A stretch of DNA of 64,000 nucleotides from Palsa-883 sp963826975 (GTDB lineage: Bacteria; Pseudomonadota; Alphaproteobacteria; Acetobacterales; Acetobacteraceae), in contig CAWGZJ010000033.1 in NCBI GenBank assembly GCA_963826975.1, positions 62,001 through 126,000 on the forward strand, given 5' to 3'. Shown piece by piece: positions 44,376 through 54,618 of this stretch. The translations under genes were made by a program, and so were the position numbers. The notes under the pieces were generated by a model. That model searched no databases, was not told the origin of the DNA, and was given only the letters and a program-made list of their open reading frames with translations. Position 1 is the first letter of the stretch. Every line of letters begins with the position of its first letter.

Positions 44376-45665
44376 CTACGCCGCTAACGCGCGCGCATCT
44401 CCCTTTCGCGAGCCCTTCTTCCGCGACGTGCTCACTACCGCGCCATCGAGCAGTTCAGCGATCCGCGCTGAGACGCGGTCGGCAGCAACCACGAGCGCCG
44501 TGTCCAGATGCACGTAGCCCTGAGTCACACCGCGCGCCGAGTGGCCAAGAAGGCCGGCGATCGTCAGCTCGGAGAAGCCCAGGTCGCCTGCGACGCTGGC
44601 GAATGTGTGCCGAAGCACGTGGGGCGTAACGCCTTTGAGCTTCGCCTTTGCGCACACTCGGTCAAGGACGCGAACCACCCCGATGAAATGTCCGTCGCCC
44701 CAGTCGGCCGGGAACAGATATTGCGAACCCTCCCGACCTGGCGCGGACTCCAGGCAAGAGATCGCGGCCCTCCCGAGAGCTCGGATCTGCGCACCGCTTT
44801 TCGTGTCAGGAAACCGGACGCAATGCTCGCCAGGGCTGACCCAAGGGCGTTCGAGCCCCAGCACCTCCATTCGCCGAAAACCCGACAGGAGCATCGTGCG
44901 AATGGCCGCAAGGCCGGTCGGATGCTCGCCCTCACCCGCCATACGGCACACTACCTGACCCAACTGGCGGAGTTCGTCGTCGCTCAGTCGACGTTGGCGG
45001 CGTTCGACAGCGAGTTGACGAACGCCCGCGGCTGGGTTTTTGCCGATGATGTTGAGGCGGGCGGCGTGCCCCAGCAAACCTCGCAACGTGCCGACAGTCC
45101 GGCTCGCGACGCCTGGACCGCCGGTCGATTTGCCGCCCCGGCCTTTCTTGCGACCGCGAGCCGATTTGCCGGCGGCGATATCCGCCTGCATGCCCTCGAT
45201 GTCCTTCAAGGTGAGGCCGCTGACGAGCCGAGAGCCCAATAGCGGCTTGATGTGGGTCTCGATCCGGCTCCGGTCCATCTCCAGTGTCGAGGCTTTGATC
45301 GGACGTCGATTACGGCCAAGAATACGGGCCACCTCCGCCTGATCCAGATACCAGTCGCAGACCTCCGCCACGGACATACCAGCGCGCACTGCGTGGCGCT
45401 CGGCGGAGGGATCTTCGCCCTTGGCGACGCCCGCCAACTTCTCGCGGGCGAGGTCACGCGCATTCTCGGGCGTCAAAGCCCCGTATTGGCCGAGCACGAG
45501 CCGACGGGTCCGCCCCTCGACGTTCCGATACTGGATGAGAAAGGTCCTCACGCCAGAGGGCTTCACCCGGACCCCGAAGCCTCTCAACTCGCTGTCTCAG
45601 ATGAAGACGTCCCGACCGCTCACCGACTGCGGCGCGTCCACCGCGCGTTTGGTAATCTTAGACAT
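44376..45665 (-). pseudogene. Tyrosine recombinase/integrase with a nonsense codon
   Basis: P4-type integrase of about 429 codons from ATG 45665 (MSKITKRAVDAPQSVSGRDV). A TGA at 45599-45597 replaces the Trp expected in FI-W-DSELRGFGVRV. The rest is intact, with the catalytic Arg in LSGFRRMEVLGLE, HVLRHTF and the C-terminal LLGHSARGVTQGYVH. Restart at TTG 45587 might give a shortened protein. No tRNA lies beside it. Confidence 0.85.
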
Positions 45666-46102
45666 GGCCTGTTCCTGCTTTCCAGTTCCACATTTGTTCC
45701 CAAACCTGCTTCCCCGGATTCGAATGCGGAGGCCGGGGAAGCAGGGGGAAGCACCGGAGCGAAAGTCGCTGGGTAGGAGGAGGATAGGCTTGGATGGCGA
45801 CGCGCAAGAAAAACCCTTATACGATAATGACTTAGCGGGCTCCGGGATAGAACGAGATGCTGTGGCGTAAACCGCCGAGAGACATCGCCAAGGTTGGGGT
45901 CGAGGGTTCGGGAAGTTGGGCGGTGATGTGAGCAGGCATTCTGGTCTCGTGGCTTCGGCAAGATCAGAAGCGTTCTTACGGCGTCGCGCTGGGCGAACTG
46001 GCAGGCCCAGAGCGAGCCACAGCGTGCCATCGGCGCGGGCTCCCTCCGGTTGCACCGTGCAGGTTCCGGCGGATCTTCGCGACGACGCGAACCAGAGGGT
46101 TG
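45666..46102. other. Intergenic region upstream of integrase
   Basis: 437 bases with no recognisable gene, tRNA or repeat. An attachment site would be expected near one end of the integrase but none was identified. Confidence 0.4.
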
Positions 46103-47665
46103 CTACCCTCGGCGCACGCCCCAGAACAGCGGGTACATCGATTTCACGATGTCGTTGATGTCCGAGCGGAACGCGGTCGGCTGAAAAATTTGGCCAAGCG
46201 GGATGTAGGGCAGGGTTTCCAGGCCCCGAAGCTGGATTTGCTCGGCGAGCATTTTTTGTGACGCCAAGTCCGGGGCGTCGAACCAGGCATCGCGCAGTGC
46301 TTCCAGCTTTTCATCCGTTGGCCAGCCGAACCAGGCCTTCTGGCCGCTGCCACGCAACGCGAAGTTGCCGCCGGGATTGGACACGGTCACGCCATCCAAG
46401 GCGGTAATGAAAGCGCTCCAGCCGCCCTTGTCCGTCGGGTTCTTGCTGGTCCGCCGCGTGACCACCGAACCCCAGTCCATCGATTGGAAGTCCACGGTCA
46501 GACCAAGCTTCTGAAACAGATCGCGGGCCACGAGGGACACCTGGCTGTAGACCGGCCGATCACTGGCCGACAGCAACACGACCGGTTCACCGCGATAACC
46601 CGCCTCCGCCACAAGTCGCTTCGCCAGAGGAAGATCGCGCGGCCGGGTCAGCACCTCGAGCCCGGCGTGAGACGCCATCGGTTGGGCGTCGGCGAAATAG
46701 CCGCCCGGCACGCGGCCGAGTGCGGCCTGCTCACCGATCACCGCCGTGACAAAGGCCTTCTGGTCGAGCGCCGGCAACAGCGCGCGTCGCAGCTTCGGGT
46801 TGTCGAACGGCGTGGTCAGGTGATTGAGCGCGATGATCGGCTGCCATCCGAAGGGATCGTTCACCGCGACCACCACGCCCGGCGACGTCCGCAGCAGCGG
46901 GCAAAGGTCGATCAGCGGCTGTTCGATCCAGTCGACCTCGCCCTTCTGCAAGGCAGCGGCGGCGGTCGCCGGGTCTGGTTGTACGATCCACTCGACCCGC
47001 TCGAAATTCGCCACCTTGCCACCCGCATAGAAACTCGGCGCTTCCTGACGTGGCACGTAGTCATCGAACCGTGCATAACCCGCGCGGACGCCGGAAACCC
47101 ACTCGCCGGGGAGGAACCGGAACGGCCCCGATCCGATCGTTTCCTTGACCTGCTCGAAGGCCGGCGTCTTCGCCATGCGCTCGGGCATCATGAAACAGCT
47201 TCGCGCACCCAGTCCGTACAGCATCTGACGAAACGGTTTTTTCAGGCGGATCTGGAAACTCCGGTCGTCGAGGGCAACGATTTCATTCGCCACCCTGGTC
47301 AATTGCTGGCCGAACGAATCGCGCGAGGCCCAACGCGTCAGCGACATCACGCAGTCCTTGGCCAGGACTTTTTCGCCGTCGTGGAAGGCGAGCCCGTCGC
47401 GCAACGTGAACGTCCAGGTGAGCGCGTCGGCCGAGACGTCATGCCCCGCGCACATCTGCGGCTGCAACTTGTTGTTGGCGTCGAGCCCGTACAGCGTATC
47501 GTAAACCAGGTAGCCATGTGCCTGGGCCACCAACGCGGTGGTCCATATTGGGTCGAGCGCCGTGAGATTCGCGTCCGGGATGAACCGCAACGGCAGCGTG
47601 TCGGCACGTGCCAGCGACGGGGTCATCAGCAGGGGTATGGCCTTCAACAGCTCGCGACGACGCAT
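46103..47665 (-). CDS. ABC transporter substrate-binding protein (family 5, peptide/nickel type)
   Basis: 520 residues. MRRRELLKAIPLLMTPSLARA is a Tat-like signal. DPIWTTALVAQAHGYLVYDT, GHDVSADALTWTFTLRDGLA and ETIGSGPFRF are standard for SBP_bac_5. GGGAGG precedes the ATG. No permease or ATPase genes are adjacent, so it is an orphan binding protein here. Confidence 0.9.
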   Translation of the reverse strand: MRRRELLKAIPLLMTPSLARADTLPLRFIPDANLTALDPIWTTALVAQAHGYLVYDTLYGLDANNKLQPQMCAGHDVSADALTWTFTLRDGLAFHDGEKVLAKDCVMSLTRWASRDSFGQQLTRVANEIVALDDRSFQIRLKKPFRQMLYGLGARSCFMMPERMAKTPAFEQVKETIGSGPFRFLPGEWVSGVRAGYARFDDYVPRQEAPSFYAGGKVANFERVEWIVQPDPATAAAALQKGEVDWIEQPLIDLCPLLRTSPGVVVAVNDPFGWQPIIALNHLTTPFDNPKLRRALLPALDQKAFVTAVIGEQAALGRVPGGYFADAQPMASHAGLEVLTRPRDLPLAKRLVAEAGYRGEPVVLLSASDRPVYSQVSLVARDLFQKLGLTVDFQSMDWGSVVTRRTSKNPTDKGGWSAFITALDGVTVSNPGGNFALRGSGQKAWFGWPTDEKLEALRDAWFDAPDLASQKMLAEQIQLRGLETLPYIPLGQIFQPTAFRSDINDIVKSMYPLFWGVRRG

Positions 47666-48522
47666 GGTGCCTCCCGTATTTTTTGTTTTGAATTTCAGAC
47701 ATTCGTTCCGGCACGGAAAGCATCCTGAGGCTCTGCCGGCGCGCGTTGCTCAATTCCCGATCGCACGCGCACTGTTAACGGATATTTCCCGTATCTCTGG
47801 TCTGTCCGGGCTTCCTGACCGGACGATAATCACCCCTCCGTGCGTTCGGCAAGATCGGTAACACCGGGACTCATGCCAACGGCCGAAAGTCCCGACTCTC
47901 CACTCGTCATGGCCGGCGAAGGCCGCCAATTCACGACTTTGCTTGCTGCAAGTGTAGTCGTGGATGGCCGGCCTTCGCCGGCCATGACGGGGTGGGCAGC
48001 GTACGTCAATACTTTCGGCGGTTGGTATAAGCCGGACGTCTCATGAGCCATCCCGTGTGCCCAGTTCGAGCCGTAGTACCGGCCCGGGTAACGTCTCGCT
48101 CTCGGGGGTAAGCTGGTCCTCGCAGCCGATATCGGGACGTGCATCTTCTGCTGACAACCTGGTCGGTCATTCGTCGGATGCTTACCAGGTTCCTGACGAA
48201 GCCGATGGACTCTCCCCAACGGAAGCAGGCCGTCACGGCGGTCATCGCCGGTATCCAGAGCGCTCCATGACCTGGCGCGCCGTGCCATACGGACATTCAG
48301 ATGCGCTCGGCCGTCTAGTGGATAGAACCAAACGCTTGCTACCCATGCCGTAGGTCGCCTCTGGGACGAAACCGGCTTATGGCTGCTGCCCGCCGTTACC
48401 GCCGGTTTGGATCGAATGTGCTCTGCTTCAGCCAATGATGCGGGAATATCGGCCGATGGCAGCCCCGTTCGCAGAGCGTGGGCTTGCCGATCCGACGGAC
48501 CACGTTCTTGTCAGGGGGTGTC
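47666..48522. other. Long intergenic region
   Basis: About 860 bases between divergently transcribed genes. Apart from the inverted repeat at 47905-47989, no feature is recognised; overlapping frames on both strands lack family patterns. Confidence 0.45.
47905..47989. repeat. BIME-like pair of REP palindromes
   Basis: Perfect 21-base arms (47905-47925 and 47969-47989, CGTCATGGCCGGCGAAGGCC plus one base) in inverted orientation. Each arm holds its own GGCC-GGCGAA-GGCC hairpin. The centre has CACGAC/GTCGTG and a CTTGC-T-GCAAG hairpin. This is the architecture of alphaproteobacterial intergenic palindromes. Confidence 0.75.
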
Positions 48523-50652
48523 ATGGAGTTCTGGACAGCACCACAGATGGCGTCGATCCACAAAATGCTCAACCCGCGCTCCATCGCGATCGTGGGCGCG
48601 ACGCCGCGGATGCAGTATGGCGGGCGGTTTCTGGCCGCGGCGCTCAAGGCGAAAGAGCGGGTGCGGGTGTATGCCGTGAACCCGCGTTATGACGAAATCA
48701 TGGGGGTGAAGTCCTACCCGAGTGTGACGGACCTGCCGGAGGCCCCCGACGTGGTGGGCATCGTGGTGCCGTACGACCAGGTGCTCGATGTCCTTCAGGA
48801 GAGCCACCGCAAGGGGGCGGGATCGGCGATCGTGATTTCTGCCGGATTTGCCGAGCGCGGCGTGGACGAGAGGCGTGATTTGCAGGGGGAATTGGGTGAA
48901 TTTGCCCGCGCCTCCGGCATGCGTATCAGCGGCCCCAACTGCCTGGGGCTCGCGAACGTCAAGCACGACATCTGGGCCACCTCTTCCTCGCGCGGGGCGT
49001 CCGGTCTCACCGGGCCGATCGGCCTGGTGTGCCAAAGCGGCGCGACGGCGTTCGGACCGTTCCTGGTGCGGGCCGTGGAGAACGGCATCGGCTTTAGCTA
49101 TATCATCTCGACAGGAAACGAGGCAGACCTCGATTTTTCCGACTTTGCCCGCTATCTGCTGGACGATCCGGATACCCGGGTCATCGCTGGGTTTGTCGAA
49201 GGCTTCAAGCGGGCCGATAAATTTCTCGAAGTGGCAAAACTCGCGGCGGAGCGCGGCAAGCCGATCGTCCTCATCAAAATCGGGCGTTCGGAACTTGGAG
49301 CGAGGGCCGCACAATCGCATACCGCGGCCCTGACGGGCGCGGATGCCCAGTATGATGCGATCTTTGCCCAATACGGGGTGATCCGGGTGCGGGATTACGA
49401 CGAACTGCTGGAGGTCGCGCACCTCCTGGCCCACACACCCAAGCCCGGCGTGGCCGGCATCGCGGTGGTGTCCCACTCGGGCGGCATCAGCTCACTCACC
49501 GCAGACTTGTGCGGTCAGGCCGGTCTCGATCTGCCGCCGCTTGGCGAAGCGGCGCGTGACGGCATCAACGGGATCCTGAAGGGCTTCGGGTGGGCGGCGA
49601 ATCCTGCCGATGTGACGGGCTTTGCCAACAGTCCGTCCTTCCCGCAGATCATGCAGCATATGATCGATGATCCCGGGATGGGGACGCTGGTCGTGGCGAG
49701 TGCCGGGGCGGACGCCCAGGCTCAGCAGGTCATCAGCCAGCGTGATCGGACCGACAAGGGTGTGGTGTTCCTGTGGACAGGAAGCCGGGACGCCAAGGCT
49801 GGCCTGGGGTTGCTCAAGAGCGCCCGGATACCTGTGTTCTACACGCCGGACACGTTGGCCCGAGGCCTGCGGAGCCGCCTGGCGTATCATACTTGGTGCG
49901 ACCACCGGCTGGCCGATGGCTTTGCCACGGCCCCGTCGCGCACGGCGGCCCAGGATGCGGCCATCGCCCAAGCTCTCGGCCTGGGGCGTCCGACACTCTC
50001 GGAGTCCGAAAGCAAGCAGCTGTTGGCAGCCTGGGGAGTGGGGAGTGCGCGTGAGCGCCTGGTGGGGTCTGCAGAGGCTGCTGTCGAGGCCGCGGAACAG
50101 CTCGGGTTTCCGGTGGTTCTCAAGGTCGACTCGCCGGATATTCCGCACAAGACAGAGGCCGGGGTCGTTCGGCTGAACCTGGGCGATGCGGCACAAGTGC
50201 GAACGGCCTACGCGGGGACCCTGGCCAGTGCCAAAGCCTATGCGCCACAGGCCGCGATCAACGGCGTGTCGGTGCAGGAGATGGTAGGCGAAGGTGTAGA
50301 AGTTATCATTGGCGTGTCTTGCGACCCGCAATTGGGCCCGGTGCTGCTGTTCGGTAGTGGCGGCGTGATAGTCGAGGTCTACAACGATGTGGCCCTGCGA
50401 CGCTGCCCCATAACGCGCCGCGAAGCACAGGCCATGATCGCTGAGGTCAAAGGAGCCCGGTTGCTCCAGGGCTTTCGCGGACGGCCGGCGGCGGACATTG
50501 AGGCGCTCGAGGATACCCTGGTGCGCGTGTCTTACTTCGCCATGCACATGGAAGGACATCTGGCAGAATTGGACATCAATCCGCTCATGGTGCTGCCGGC
50601 GGGGCAGGGCGCGAAGGCGGTGGATGCGCTCGTCGTGTTGCGCGGCACATAG
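48523..50652 (+). CDS. NDP-forming acyl-CoA synthetase (acetate-CoA ligase family)
   Basis: 709 residues; AGGGGG five bases before the ATG. Order: CoA-binding domain (SIAIVGATPRMQYGGRFLAA), succinyl-CoA-ligase-like domain (GPNCLGLAN, GLVCQSGATAFG), phospho-His in QSHTAALTGADAQYD (about 264), and a C-terminal ATP-grasp domain (FPVVLKVDSPDIPHKTEAGG-like, ELDINPLMV). It makes or breaks acyl-CoA with ATP or ADP. Substrate unknown; nearby thiolase and TPP genes suggest carboxylate catabolism. Confidence 0.9.
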   Translation: MEFWTAPQMASIHKMLNPRSIAIVGATPRMQYGGRFLAAALKAKERVRVYAVNPRYDEIMGVKSYPSVTDLPEAPDVVGIVVPYDQVLDVLQESHRKGAGSAIVISAGFAERGVDERRDLQGELGEFARASGMRISGPNCLGLANVKHDIWATSSSRGASGLTGPIGLVCQSGATAFGPFLVRAVENGIGFSYIISTGNEADLDFSDFARYLLDDPDTRVIAGFVEGFKRADKFLEVAKLAAERGKPIVLIKIGRSELGARAAQSHTAALTGADAQYDAIFAQYGVIRVRDYDELLEVAHLLAHTPKPGVAGIAVVSHSGGISSLTADLCGQAGLDLPPLGEAARDGINGILKGFGWAANPADVTGFANSPSFPQIMQHMIDDPGMGTLVVASAGADAQAQQVISQRDRTDKGVVFLWTGSRDAKAGLGLLKSARIPVFYTPDTLARGLRSRLAYHTWCDHRLADGFATAPSRTAAQDAAIAQALGLGRPTLSESESKQLLAAWGVGSARERLVGSAEAAVEAAEQLGFPVVLKVDSPDIPHKTEAGVVRLNLGDAAQVRTAYAGTLASAKAYAPQAAINGVSVQEMVGEGVEVIIGVSCDPQLGPVLLFGSGGVIVEVYNDVALRRCPITRREAQAMIAEVKGARLLQGFRGRPAADIEALEDTLVRVSYFAMHMEGHLAELDINPLMVLPAGQGAKAVDALVVLRGT

Positions 50653-50698
50653 TGTGAATCGATGCTGCATAGCTACCGTGGATGGCTGGGGAAGCGCG

Positions 50699-51541
50699 AT
50701 GGCCAAAAAGAACAGGTACACATTCGATGTCGCACTCTCATTTGCGGGTGAAGATCGTGACACCGTGAAGAAATTAGCAGATCTTCTGCGGGGCGCCGCG
50801 GTCAGGGTATTTTACGACGAGTATGAAAAGGCGACACTGTGGGGCAAGGATTTATACCAACACCTACAGTCCATCTATCAAGATAAGGCGAAATACTGCG
50901 TCGTCTTCGTATCGAAACACTACATTAGAAAGCACTGGACGAAGCACGAATTGCGCAGTGCTCAGGCACGCGCGTTCGATAGCGATCGGGAGTACATTCT
51001 TCCTTTGAGGTTGGATGACAGCACGTTGCCTGGCCTTGCTCCCACAATCGGCTATTTGGATACGCGCAGCCACCCTATGGAAGAAATTTCGGTGCTACTG
51101 CTCGAAAAGCTTGGCTTTCCGCTAGGCGATCTCGGTGAAGAGGTAGCGAGAGCACGATGGGAGGGAGATTTGGTTCCATACAATGGGACCATGATGGCTA
51201 GCTTTTGGCCTCCGATAATCGAGAAGGCGCAGGAGCAGAACGCGTATGTCATAACGCGTCCACTTCGGAGAATCCCATACGGAAAGGAATATCCAAGATG
51301 GAGGTCCGATATCCCATGTCATGATTGCGGCGTTGTCCGCGGGCAATATCACGTGCGAAACTGTGACGTGGAGCAATGCCCGGCTTGCGGAACTCAAGCT
51401 CTATCGTGTTCATGCGAACATCACTATATGTCAGAATTTGACTATACAATTTGGCTAAGTGAAGGCTTCATGGAAGAGGCTGACAACGACTTTAGGCCAT
51501 GGCGACCAAAACGGAGGAAAGGCCCGCGGGAAAGTGATTGA
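50699..51541 (+). CDS. TIR-domain protein with Cys-rich C-terminus
   Basis: 280 residues. Residues 8-150 form a TIR domain (YTFDVALSFAGEDRDTVKKL, VRVFYDEYE, CVVFVSKHYIRKHWTKHELR); Glu84 in the W-x-x-x-E string is at the site of the catalytic NADase glutamate. Residues about 205-240 are cysteine-rich (CHDCG, CPACG, CSCEHH), likely zinc-binding. The gene is markedly AT-richer than its neighbours, suggesting recent transfer. Stand-alone TIR proteins are often anti-phage effectors; here that is inference. Confidence 0.8.
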   Translation: MAKKNRYTFDVALSFAGEDRDTVKKLADLLRGAAVRVFYDEYEKATLWGKDLYQHLQSIYQDKAKYCVVFVSKHYIRKHWTKHELRSAQARAFDSDREYILPLRLDDSTLPGLAPTIGYLDTRSHPMEEISVLLLEKLGFPLGDLGEEVARARWEGDLVPYNGTMMASFWPPIIEKAQEQNAYVITRPLRRIPYGKEYPRWRSDIPCHDCGVVRGQYHVRNCDVEQCPACGTQALSCSCEHHYMSEFDYTIWLSEGFMEEADNDFRPWRPKRRKGPRESD

Positions 51542-52117
51542 ACACCTAAAGTGAGCTATCAGATGGCGTTGAGACCGGTACCATCCGCACTTTCGCCGCC
51601 GCCGGCAACAACCCTGCACGCTGCCACGCCGCGATTACCCCCGTTCGGACTTCAGCTGGGGGGCTGGTACTGGAAGGTCTTGGCGAACTCGTCGATTGGC
51701 TTCTTCTACATGCCCGTCCTACCAGCCGGCGTTCCCCAGCGTCGCACCCCGTCAGCTCCGGTGCTTCCCGAACATGATCGACCCCCCCACTACTCGGCGT
51801 GGTGAACGCCCCCTGCGCAGTCTCTGCCCGAACCCTGACCTGCCGTGCGCCAGCGCGTGCCGCGGAACTGCTCTATGCAGTCGGTGTACATGGCCGTACG
51901 GGTGCGCCCGTTCCCCAGATTACCGCCGCTCGAGCAGAGCGGGTGCGGTCCCTCGACCCTGCTATCGCCCGCGTAGAACGCGAAGACATCGCCGCGCTTG
52001 AGGCCTGCTACAACTCTCGGGCAGTGGGTGGCCGAGGTCGCGGACGTTTGTAGGTCGCTACAGGTAGGCGACGCGCCACACTGGAACATCGGGCGCCGAC
52101 GGCCTATTCTCTCGCCC
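51542..52117. other. Duplicated thiolase 3' segment and uncertain flank
   Basis: No intact gene. 51750-52005 duplicates the end of the thiolase gene; 51560-51750 shows no recognisable gene. Confidence 0.6.
51750..52005 (-). repeat. Degenerate direct copy of the thiolase 3' end
   Basis: About 255 bases align with 52829-53078 in the same orientation, including long identical runs (for example GAGCAGAGCGGGTGCGGTCC), with scattered substitutions and small indels. The two copies flank the toxin-antitoxin module. Confidence 0.85.
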
Positions 52118-52330
52118 ATGGACGACACACCGCACCACACGCACCCGGCCGACCGGCACCCGCCGATGCCGAGCGAGACCGAACTGCGTGCCGCGCTGGC
52201 CCGGAGCGAGGCTGATCTTGCCGCCGGGCGAATCGTCCCGGCCTCGGACGTGCATGAGGAGCTACGCGCCGCGCTTGAGCGGATCGAGGCGCGGCGGGGA
52301 CAACGGCGAGGGACCGTCGCGCGGCGTTGA
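52118..52330 (+). CDS. Antitoxin of a ParE/RelE-type module
   Basis: 70 residues. ALARSEADLAAGRIVPASDV and HEELRAALERIEARRG resemble antitoxins paired with ParE-like toxins. The stop overlaps the toxin start (TTGA). Presumed to neutralise the toxin and autoregulate. Confidence 0.7.
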   Translation: MDDTPHHTHPADRHPPMPSETELRAALARSEADLAAGRIVPASDVHEELRAALERIEARRGQRRGTVARR

Positions 52331-52623
52331 TCGGCTACACCGACGAGGCGCTGGAGCAGGTCCGCGCCCTTCGCCGCCACTATGAGACCCTTGCTCGCGA
52401 CGCCGCGATCCGGGCGCTGGATCGAGCGCTGGCAGATTCCGAGGCGAAGATTGAACGTGCGCCCGGTGTGGGGCTGCCCGCGCCGCGACCCTACCCACAG
52501 CTTGCTCGGCCGGGGTGGGCATGGATCAAGTCGGGGCGCTACTGGGTTGCCTACCAAACCGGACCGGCTCCGGTGATTGTCGCCGTGTTCTTCGAGACAG
52601 CGAACATCCCCGGCCGCTTGTAG
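52327..52623 (+). CDS. RelE/ParE-family toxin
   Basis: 98 residues from a TTG overlapping the antitoxin stop. The C-terminal part (RPGWAWIKSGRYWVAYQTGP, VIVAVFFETANIPGRL) is typical of this toxin family. N-terminal helices (EALEQVRALRRHYE) precede the beta-sheet. Target (gyrase or ribosome) not deducible. Confidence 0.75.
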   Translation: MIGYTDEALEQVRALRRHYETLARDAAIRALDRALADSEAKIERAPGVGLPAPRPYPQLARPGWAWIKSGRYWVAYQTGPAPVIVAVFFETANIPGRL

Positions 52624-52823
52624 CCCGTCGGAGCCGCTCCGAGTCGCCGCCGATTGGGACTTTACCGACGCGCGACCCCGCCGATGTTTTCCACAGATGG
52701 CGCGACTTATCCCATCGACGCGACTGACGCGATTCTGGGACTGTGGTTACTTGACTCGCGATTATCTGCGATGCGGCACTGCGATTTGGCCCTCCATCGG
52801 CGCCGATGCACAGATGAAAAAAG

Positions 52824-54141
52824 TCAGCTCGGGGACTTCCCAAACATGATCCACCCCCCACTGCTTGGCGTGGTAAACGCCCCCAGCGCAGTCTCCGCCC
52901 GAACCCTGACCTGCCGTACGCCAGCCGTGCCGCGGAGCTGCTCGATGCAGTCGGTGTACATAGCCGTCCGCGTCCGCCCGTTCCCCAGATTGCCGCCGCT
53001 CGAGCAGAGCGGGTGCGGTCCCTCGACCCTGATATCGCCGGCGTAGAACGCGAAGGCATCGCCGCGTTTGACGCCGTGCCACTGGAAGGCCTCCAGGAAG
53101 AACTGCGCCATGGGTGCATAGCCGTCGTACGGATTGAATATATCAACGTCCTCGGGCCCAAGCCCGGCACCCTCGTACATTCTCCTGGCGGCGCGATCGG
53201 TCCAGTCCTCGATCTCGTCCAGATCGGCCTGTGTGGTGCGCTGCCTGAAGTTGTGCTGTGAGTGATTGAGCACATAGACCGGCGACTGCCGCATGTCGCG
53301 GGCGCGCTCGGCCGTCGTGAAGAGGTACGCGGCCGATGCATTCACCGGTCGGTCGCAGTCCCAGAGCCGGAGCGGGTTCAGCACGTAGCGCGAACCGAGG
53401 TATTCCTCAACGGTGAGCTGCGGTACCTTGTGGGTGGCATTGTACCCCCACGGCGTCAGCAGCCCGTTGCGATGCTGGTTGACGACGAAGGGAGCAAGGT
53501 CGTCGTGCTGGCCGCCGTATTTCAGGCAGGTACTGCCCATGCGGGAACATGTTGATGAAATCGTTGCCGCCGTGATTACCCCACGGTGCCGTCCATTGGC
53601 GTGCGCCGCGGGCGTAATCATCGGCGTTCTCGCCACCGCGACGATAGCGGCCTTCGAGATTGCCTGTCGGGTAGATGACGAGACAGGTGCTGCAAATTCC
53701 GTCACCCACGGCCTGTGCCGCCATGCCCACCATTTCGCTGATCGTAGGCACCCCGGTCGGAGCAAATTTGACGTTGGACAGCCCCATCTGCGCGACGAGC
53801 CACTGCGCGTTGACCAGAGTGAGCCCCCACTCCGAATCGTAGGGCGGGTCGAAGTAGGGCCGTGGCGCCCACTGCGACGCCGAGCCGCCGCTGCCGCCTG
53901 CAATATGGCTGTCGCAGCAGATGACGCCGTCGATCTGATCCGGCGTCACGCCTGCCTCGTCCATCGCCTTCCGGCAAGCCAGGATGGAGTAGGCACCGAG
54001 CGTCTTGTCCATCGAGACGCCGTCCCAGCGACGGTCGACCGGCGAATGTCCGACACCAACCACCGCGACCTTGCCGCGGTGCTCCCATACGCCGAGCCCG
54101 TCCTTATCTCGCCGCCACTGATACCGGTCTGGCGCGCTCAT
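52824..54141 (-). pseudogene. Thiolase-like (non-decarboxylating, lipid-transfer type) protein, frameshifted
   Basis: From ATG 54141 (GGCGGAG upstream): KVAVVGVGHSPVDRRWDGVS, LACRKAMDEAGVTPDQIDGV and NDFINMFPHGQY. The frame then breaks near 53530 and continues in another frame as LKYGGQHDDLAPFVVNQHRN, DVDIFNPYDGYAPMAQFFLE and SSGGNLGNGRTRTAMYTDC. One indel restores about 438 residues. The partner of DUF35 proteins in CoA-ester chemistry. Confidence 0.8.
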
Positions 54142-54167
54142 GGCTCCGCCTTTCCTCTTCGTGCGAC

Positions 54168-54560
54168 CTACTTCTCAAAGCGGCTCGTGGCGTCACGATC
54201 GCGGTCGTATCGCCTCGTGAGCGGAAACGGCGGCAACCAGGACTCGCGACGGATGATCCAGCTTTCGTAGGTTGGCATCAGTTGGTCAGGGGCATCCAGG
54301 CATCCCAGGTTCACTCCGATTTCGTCAGCCCTGCGTCCGAAAACCGGCGAACCGCAGCGAGGGCAAAAAAATCGCCCGGCGTAGTCGCGTGTTTCGCCAT
54401 CGATCGTCACCGCATCCTGAGGGAACACCGCGGACGCGTGAAAAAGGGCCCCATGATGCTTGCGGCAGTCGAGACAGTGACAAACGCCGACCCGGTATGG
54501 GGGTCCCGACGCCACAATTCGGACGTTTCCGCACAGGCAACCGCCCGTGAATTGGTCCAT
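54168..54560 (-). CDS. GFA-family (CENP-V/formaldehyde-activating-like) protein
   Basis: 130 residues. Zinc-binding cysteines in GGCLCGNVRI, CHCLDCRKHHGALF and FFCPRCGSPVF are diagnostic. GGAGA lies ahead of the ATG. Sits between the thiolase and DUF35 genes on the same strand. Confidence 0.88.
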   Translation of the reverse strand: MDQFTGGCLCGNVRIVASGPPYRVGVCHCLDCRKHHGALFHASAVFPQDAVTIDGETRDYAGRFFCPRCGSPVFGRRADEIGVNLGCLDAPDQLMPTYESWIIRRESWLPPFPLTRRYDRDRDATSRFEK

Positions 54561-54618
54561 GCTACGTCTCCCGTTCTCTCACAGCAGGCTTCGTCCTGGT
54601 CAAATCCGTCCGCACCGC

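Noticed and set aside
45597..45599. TGA inside the integrase as a possible selenocysteine codon
   Set aside because: The position is occupied by Trp in this integrase family, there is no UxxC or UGSC-like context, and the gene lies next to other decayed genes. A TGG-to-TGA nonsense change explains it.
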